Origin: Diatrype stigma
Taxonomy: Eukaryota > Ascomycota > Sordariomycetes > Xylariales > Diatrypaceae
Length of the DNA stretch: 64,000 nucleotides
Assembly: GCA_022225965.2 (NCBI GenBank)
Contig: JAKJXP020000005.1
Location: 620,001-684,000 of the forward strand
Reading direction: 5' to 3'
A program made the position numbers and the translations under genes. Within the stretch, counting starts at the first letter, position 1. Each line of letters starts with the position of its first letter. Below the pieces are notes generated by a model. It was given only the letters and a program-made list of their open reading frames with translations, was not told the origin of the DNA and did no database searches. Below are positions 59,495 to 64,000 of this stretch, piece after piece.

Positions 59495-60020
59495 TCCTGC
59501 TGTTAGTTGGTAGGAGTTGACTTATAGAACGTGCCCCCTGATACGTAGGGTAAGGTAGTGAGTGTAAGTCTTAAGGTGAACGCGACTGTTCTAGGTTCAC
59601 GTGTCTGGCACTTGAAATAAGAGTGGGACTCATGCTCCCTAAAAGCCACTAGTCTATTCCTGTCCCCCTAGTTACTATTTAGTAAATTTAGCTAACTGTC
59701 TATGGTTGACGAGGTCCATAAACCCGCCAAAGGGCCAGTAGCTCAAAACCTCACCCCACCCCTACTGCCCGGCAGCCCGGGCAGATTTATAGGACCGTAG
59801 GTACTATAGGTAGTAAAGTCATACCTAATATGTACATACATGCTTCAGTACCTGCTGATAGGTGCATGTATGTAAGTTTTTCTAGTGTCAGCAGGCATCA
59901 GATTTGATCAGCGGAATTCGGCCGCGCTGTGATATCACTGGAAAGGGCCAAATTTTTTTCGGGTGTCTTCAACCTCACGCACATTCAATCCCTACTAGCT
60001 ACTAGCAGGTTGAATGACAG
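59495..60020. other. Divergent promoter region between orc3 and the PPR-like gene
   Basis: A 526-bp shared upstream region. It contains inverted ACATACATGC / GCATGTATGT motifs around 59832-59874 and a T-run near 59952. No gene. Confidence 0.55.
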
Positions 60021-62480
60021 ATGACTTCTATGCATCCTCGCAAGCTACTGTTCGAATTTGGCACTCGTGACTTTGACTATATCTGCCGCTCATGCCTATC
60101 TGCTTCGCAGAAGCGAGCCCTCCCAGCGAGGGTCAAATGGTCCAGGTCCATCCGCCACACATCATCACAAAATGCACAAGCACAGGCCCAGGCACAGGCA
60201 CAGGCGGCGTCGTCAACACAGAACCACAGCCACCAAACAGATATAGCAGCAGATCAAGAAGCTGAGCGTCGCAAGATCTTAGACACTTTGGGCTTGTCAA
60301 ACTTCAACAACCACAACCAAACCCAAACCCGAAACGAAACCCAAGAACATGCCACTATCAACTTTTTTGAGCAAGATGACAATGGGAGGCTCCGGCGCCT
60401 TGATAATCGAGACCACTTTGATACTTCGCTAGCAGGCTCTAGTGGCATAGTCGACACCAAGCTCAAACTCTTGGAGCAGCAGTTGGGAGAGGCCCAACTG
60501 CTCGTCAACAAATTGGAAGGGCTTGCCAAGGAAATGAAAGAAAGGGAAGCACAGCATCAAAAAACCTCTGTGCTACGAGAGAAGCCGTCAGAACAATACT
60601 TGATCCCATTTGAGGGTTGGAGGACAATCCACACGAGGTTTATTGTCCGACTGAATAAGGCCATACAATATGCTGTACATCAACTCCACGCAGGTGGTGT
60701 CAAAATCAAGGCAATGAACCGACTATGGAGCGCTTATTCAAGAGCACGTCCAGCGTTTGGCACCAACTGGGATGCAATCCCCAGGCCTACCTGGGAGCTT
60801 CTTTTGACCGTGTTTGGAACAGAGAATGAAGACAATCCCAACCGTATGGCACATGTATTTCGTGTCACCAGCGACATGCAAGCGGCTGGGGTTCCATTGA
60901 CTAAGGACCAACAGCTCTTGTCCATCGAGGCTATGTTCCTTGAAGGGATGGAAGATGCAGCCCTCAAACATCACAGAACTCTTATTGGCACGCTAGGCAC
61001 AGACCCAGAAACTTTCATAGATTTCTGGGAGCTTGGGCTGCATATGCACTGCCGCTTGGGGAATATCGATAAAGCTCAGGACATCGTCGATAAGATCTTT
61101 GATTCACCATACCAGAAAGACCCGCGAGCCTTGCTACCGTTTATACGAGTTTGTGCAGCTGACTCCGCCACAGTCGACCAAGGCTATAAGGCTTATCAAC
61201 GACTTAAAGCCTTGCTGGGCGCCTCCATGAAACTCCCCGATTACGATCTGGTTGTTGCTGCGTATCTATCAACTAATCAGACAGAGTACGCTTTGTATGT
61301 CTTTGCTGACATGATGACCTCGGGTGCCATCGATCTACGCGAGAGCCGCCGCTTACCTCCGAGCATCGCCAACCCTTTCTTTTTCGGTAAATGGGTGAAA
61401 CGGTTGGTCTTGGGCGGGAATCTTGCAGGTGCTTACAATGTACTATTGTATATGAAAGAAAAGGCCATTCCTCCTCGACCAATGCAAGTGAACGCACTCT
61501 TGGGCTCGTGGCTAAGGTCGCAGACTGCGGAAAATATCGATCATGCAGAAGAAGTTGGTTGGGCTATGATCAACGCGCGTATACAATTTGTAAACTGTCG
61601 GAGGTTGATGTCGGGCCTAAATCCGGTCGGTCAAGGTTGGCCGAATGCAACTTTGGAGACATTCAAACTACTTGCTGAAAGCTACAAAGACCGAAGGGTC
61701 CATCGCAAGATGAGTGCACTCTGGACAGCCTTCAATAAGGCCGAGCTAGCGCCAGACACGTTCATGATGAACCAGCTACTCTTATCACACCAACACAACC
61801 AACAACCGGAACTTGTCTCTGAGTTATACAGTGACCTCCGCAAGAAATACCGCGTTCAACCGGATCCTTGGACTTTCATAGCGCTTTGGCAGTCCTTACC
61901 CGTCAATCACATGTGGATGTTGTATAAAGACAGCATCTGGACCCAGATATCAAGAGGCCGTGCTCTGTTTGCGGAAATGGTCGCATCAGCTTCCAATTGG
62001 TCTACAGGGAGCTTCGATACACGTCTCGCTGCAAAGATTCTGCACACTTTCCGCAGGGCTAAGGATACAGTTGGTCTTCTGGCGGCCGTGCGAGCATTGC
62101 GGTACTTGTTCGAATACGTGCCGCCCGAAGGACTGATTTTTGAGCTGCTGTTGGGTGTTGAAGACTTGGAAACATCACTGCGGAAAGCCACCGTAAAGTC
62201 GCGGCTCATGACCCATTCACACCGCATTGAAGCCTACTTGAAGCACCGCCTTCGGGAACTCGCGGAAGCCGGGGAGCTCAAAGAAGGCGAGAACTTATCT
62301 GAAGCTAAGAAAAGGGAAGAGGTTTGCAACTTTTTCGAACTACACCTGCAGACTGAAGGCCAAAACTCCCGTATGTATCCAGAGGGGTGGGATCTGGCGT
62401 TACGCAGGGCAATCAAGGATATGGGCTTATATAAGGAGCAGGAGCAAGAGAACAAAGAAACTCCTGCCCGGACTCGATAG
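60021..62480 (+). CDS. Mitochondrial helical-repeat (PPR-like) protein
   Basis: An 819-residue single-exon protein. The N-terminus (MTSMHPRKLLFEFGTRDFDY, then LPARVKWSRSIRHTSSQ) is basic and Ser-rich, as in mitochondrial presequences. It is followed by an (AQ)n tract at 60174-60212 and a coiled-coil-like stretch, LKLLEQQLGEAQLLVNKLEG. From about residue 250 the sequence is a series of paired helices of the pentatricopeptide type, such as HVFRVTSDMQAAGVPLTKDQ, LGNIDKAQDIVDKIFDSPYQ, YALYVFADMMTSGAI and GAYNVLLYMKEKAIPPRPMQ. Such proteins bind mitochondrial RNAs and support expression of individual mRNAs. I cannot assign it to a named factor (candidates include CYA-5-like and RMD9-like proteins). 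The second ATG at codon 4 is an alternative start. The long shadow frames on the minus strand are not coding. Confidence 0.8.
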   Translation: MTSMHPRKLLFEFGTRDFDYICRSCLSASQKRALPARVKWSRSIRHTSSQNAQAQAQAQAQAASSTQNHSHQTDIAADQEAERRKILDTLGLSNFNNHNQTQTRNETQEHATINFFEQDDNGRLRRLDNRDHFDTSLAGSSGIVDTKLKLLEQQLGEAQLLVNKLEGLAKEMKEREAQHQKTSVLREKPSEQYLIPFEGWRTIHTRFIVRLNKAIQYAVHQLHAGGVKIKAMNRLWSAYSRARPAFGTNWDAIPRPTWELLLTVFGTENEDNPNRMAHVFRVTSDMQAAGVPLTKDQQLLSIEAMFLEGMEDAALKHHRTLIGTLGTDPETFIDFWELGLHMHCRLGNIDKAQDIVDKIFDSPYQKDPRALLPFIRVCAADSATVDQGYKAYQRLKALLGASMKLPDYDLVVAAYLSTNQTEYALYVFADMMTSGAIDLRESRRLPPSIANPFFFGKWVKRLVLGGNLAGAYNVLLYMKEKAIPPRPMQVNALLGSWLRSQTAENIDHAEEVGWAMINARIQFVNCRRLMSGLNPVGQGWPNATLETFKLLAESYKDRRVHRKMSALWTAFNKAELAPDTFMMNQLLLSHQHNQQPELVSELYSDLRKKYRVQPDPWTFIALWQSLPVNHMWMLYKDSIWTQISRGRALFAEMVASASNWSTGSFDTRLAAKILHTFRRAKDTVGLLAAVRALRYLFEYVPPEGLIFELLLGVEDLETSLRKATVKSRLMTHSHRIEAYLKHRLRELAEAGELKEGENLSEAKKREEVCNFFELHLQTEGQNSRMYPEGWDLALRRAIKDMGLYKEQEQENKETPARTR

Positions 62481-63919
62481 CCCCCGATATAGTTAGATCA
62501 TATTATTTGCAACTAAATACAATATATTGTATAGCTGCGTATAGTATGGATGATCAAAATCTACCAAGCTACTGCCTCGCTCGTAATCTCGTTCAAATAG
62601 TGTGTCACACACAATGCACTGTCTAAGGCTCCTTTATTGGGTGTGTACAATCGGAAGAGAACTATAACAACGTTGAATCCACCTGACCACATTTGATATC
62701 AGATGGCCTAGCAGTCGAGGTAGGACCATTCCCTGTTGCATGATGCACCTGCCTAGGTGGCCTGGTGTGCCTGCCACATCTATCATCACAATACCTAAGA
62801 AGGGATTGCTGCTACATGATGTCGGTCGTGAGTTTGCAGGAATAGGCAGGTAGGCAATCATGGTATCGTAGCTCCTTACATGTTTGTCGGTTGATTGTTA
62901 TGTCGTCAAATTGATATTGTTCCAAGGTTCCATTCTTCTCACCAGTCTCCAAAATGCATCGGTTGATCACCTTCAACCTTTCCAAGTCTTTCTTGGTCCC
63001 TTCATTGTCAGATTGGTTATCTACTCACCCTAGATGCCTATTCATACATTCACTTACTTACCCACTACCCTACTCTTCTATCCTTACCTACCTACCTATC
63101 CATGCAGCCTATCTGCCGAAGGGTAACTTGACGTAGGTGACCTTATGATCCTGCCCCTTGACGTCCCCCTCTTGACGTCCTGGACTCATCTGGTTTACGT
63201 CCTGAAATCATCAATCTGATGATCACGGCTAGGAAGAGGCCAGCCAATATATCGACCAACATGGAGTGAGTGACCAGAAAGCAGTCGTCCCACCCAACCT
63301 AGTATAGTGTGTTCCCTTGTGGCCTGTAGCCAAGCTGGCTGGGGATCGACTCTCCGCCCTTGTTGAGTTTAGAGTTTATCGTCAAGTCGCTGGCCCTTGG
63401 TGCTGTCATTGATGGTTGCTACCTCCGAGATAGGTAGCTCCCACTATGTACCGATTCGGATTAGCATCCCCCGCATACTATGGGCGACTAGCGATGATTA
63501 GCCCCCGATAACCTTCAAGATTGATACGTAGCTTCGGCTAGACCCCGCGGATTCCCATTTTCCCCTGCATTACAGCCTCCATAGCGGTCTCGATGGCCGT
63601 CTCAGATTGGTTCGCTGGGTTGACTGGTGTTACACCGTCATAAGCTCCCGCTCCGAGTAGCTCAGCTGATCAGTTGTCCAGCTCACCGGAACTAACCTCC
63701 CTGCTCCCCCAGCCTTATAAATACCACCCATCACCCAGCACAGAAATCACAGCTAGCTCATCCTATCATCCGATCTCCTATATATATGTACACCCATTTT
63801 TATTTATGCTTTGCTCCCGTCTGTTTGCCGTTTCTCTTCGGTTGATGCTTACTTAAGGTAGTCTCCCAAACTCTAGTGACCAAATTCCAATCCGTTTCTC
63901 CGACCTCACCGACGCCATC
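62481..63919. other. 1.4-kb intergenic region with the promoter of the right-end gene
   Basis: No complete gene. A CTTACCTACCTACCTATCC repeat lies near 63082-63100, and two TTGACGTCC copies lie near 63158-63180. The last 200 bp hold a TATA box and a CT-rich leader for the gene at 63920. Confidence 0.5.
63716..63723 (+). promoter_or_regulatory. TATA box of the right-end gene
   Basis: TATAAATA lies 197 bp upstream of the ATG at 63920. CT-rich leader sequence follows (CGTCTGTTTGCCGTTTCTCT, CCGACCTCACCGACGCCATC). Confidence 0.5.
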
Positions 63920-64000
63920 ATGGGCGGGGAACGCAACGAGGGGCCAAAGCCCGTCGTATCCGACTACCCCACGCAGGCGCCGGGTCCCAAGGGGAAACGA
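63920..64000 (+). CDS. Start of an unidentified gene, truncated by the window end
   Basis: Twenty-seven codons are visible from an ATG in a good context (GCCATCATGGGC): MGGERNEGPKPVVSDYPTQA, then PGPKGKR. The sequence is hydrophilic and Pro/Lys-rich with no signal peptide. A TATA box and a pyrimidine-rich leader upstream support a real start. The piece is too short to assign a family. Confidence 0.6.
   Translation, partial: MGGERNEGPKPVVSDYPTQAPGPKGKR

Noticed and set aside
63644..63700. tRNA-like string GAGTAGCTCAGCTGATCAG
   Set aside because: Looks like a D-arm, but no anticodon stem or GGTTCGAATCC T-arm follows at the right distance.

Overview
The window is nuclear DNA of a filamentous ascomycete, most likely a Sordariomycete. 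Genes carry short GT-AG introns (about 50-170 nt) with CTAAC-type branch sites, promoters are TATA plus pyrimidine-rich leaders, and the gene set is typical: arginine-specific carbamoyl-phosphate synthase with a mitochondrial presequence, KatG, a PTH11-like rhodopsin-fold membrane protein, a LIP-type secretory lipase and a Dsc complex subunit. There is also a block with the CpA-to-TpA signature of repeat-induced point mutation (RIP). I see no tRNA, rRNA or CRISPR array and no biosynthetic gene cluster.

Layout. 1-2.7 kb: 3' end of a PITH-domain gene and a GFA-family (formaldehyde-glutathione) gene. 2.7-16 kb: a gene-poor, repeat-rich compartment. It holds a 571-bp non-autonomous hAT-like element with perfect 20-bp inverted termini and an 8-bp target duplication, a ~280-bp inverted-repeat element, and a 2.2-kb RIP-mutated element flanked by TA. 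Two small secreted cysteine-rich protein genes and an alpha/beta hydrolase follow. 17-31 kb: KatG, an F-box protein, a damaged PTH11-like membrane protein locus and the ER J-protein Erj5. 32-44 kb: a five-exon sugar transporter, a 4.3-kb gene-free stretch with an orphan promoter-like element, a four-exon alpha/beta hydrolase, a secretory lipase, a small poly(A)-tailed retroposed insertion and a 3'-truncated auxin-efflux-type carrier. 45-62.5 kb: a dense housekeeping run of arg-3/CPA2, SEC66, RCL1, a Dsc4-like subunit, an uncharacterised fungal protein, ORC3 and a mitochondrial helical-repeat (PPR-like) protein. At 63.9 kb the first exon of another gene begins and runs off the window.

The housekeeping genes are independent of one another: ER translocation and folding (SEC66, ERJ5), Golgi/ER ubiquitin ligase (Dsc4), replication licensing (ORC3), rRNA processing (RCL1) and arginine synthesis. 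The most unusual parts are the 3-16 kb compartment (mobile elements beside effector-like genes, one of which may contain a 3-nt exon supplying an eighth cysteine) and the 42.5-43 kb junction, where a hairpin-headed, A46-tailed insertion with an 11-bp duplication lies just downstream of a carrier gene that has lost its last membrane helices. Intron coordinates were worked out by hand from splice signals, reading frame and family knowledge; no alignment was run.
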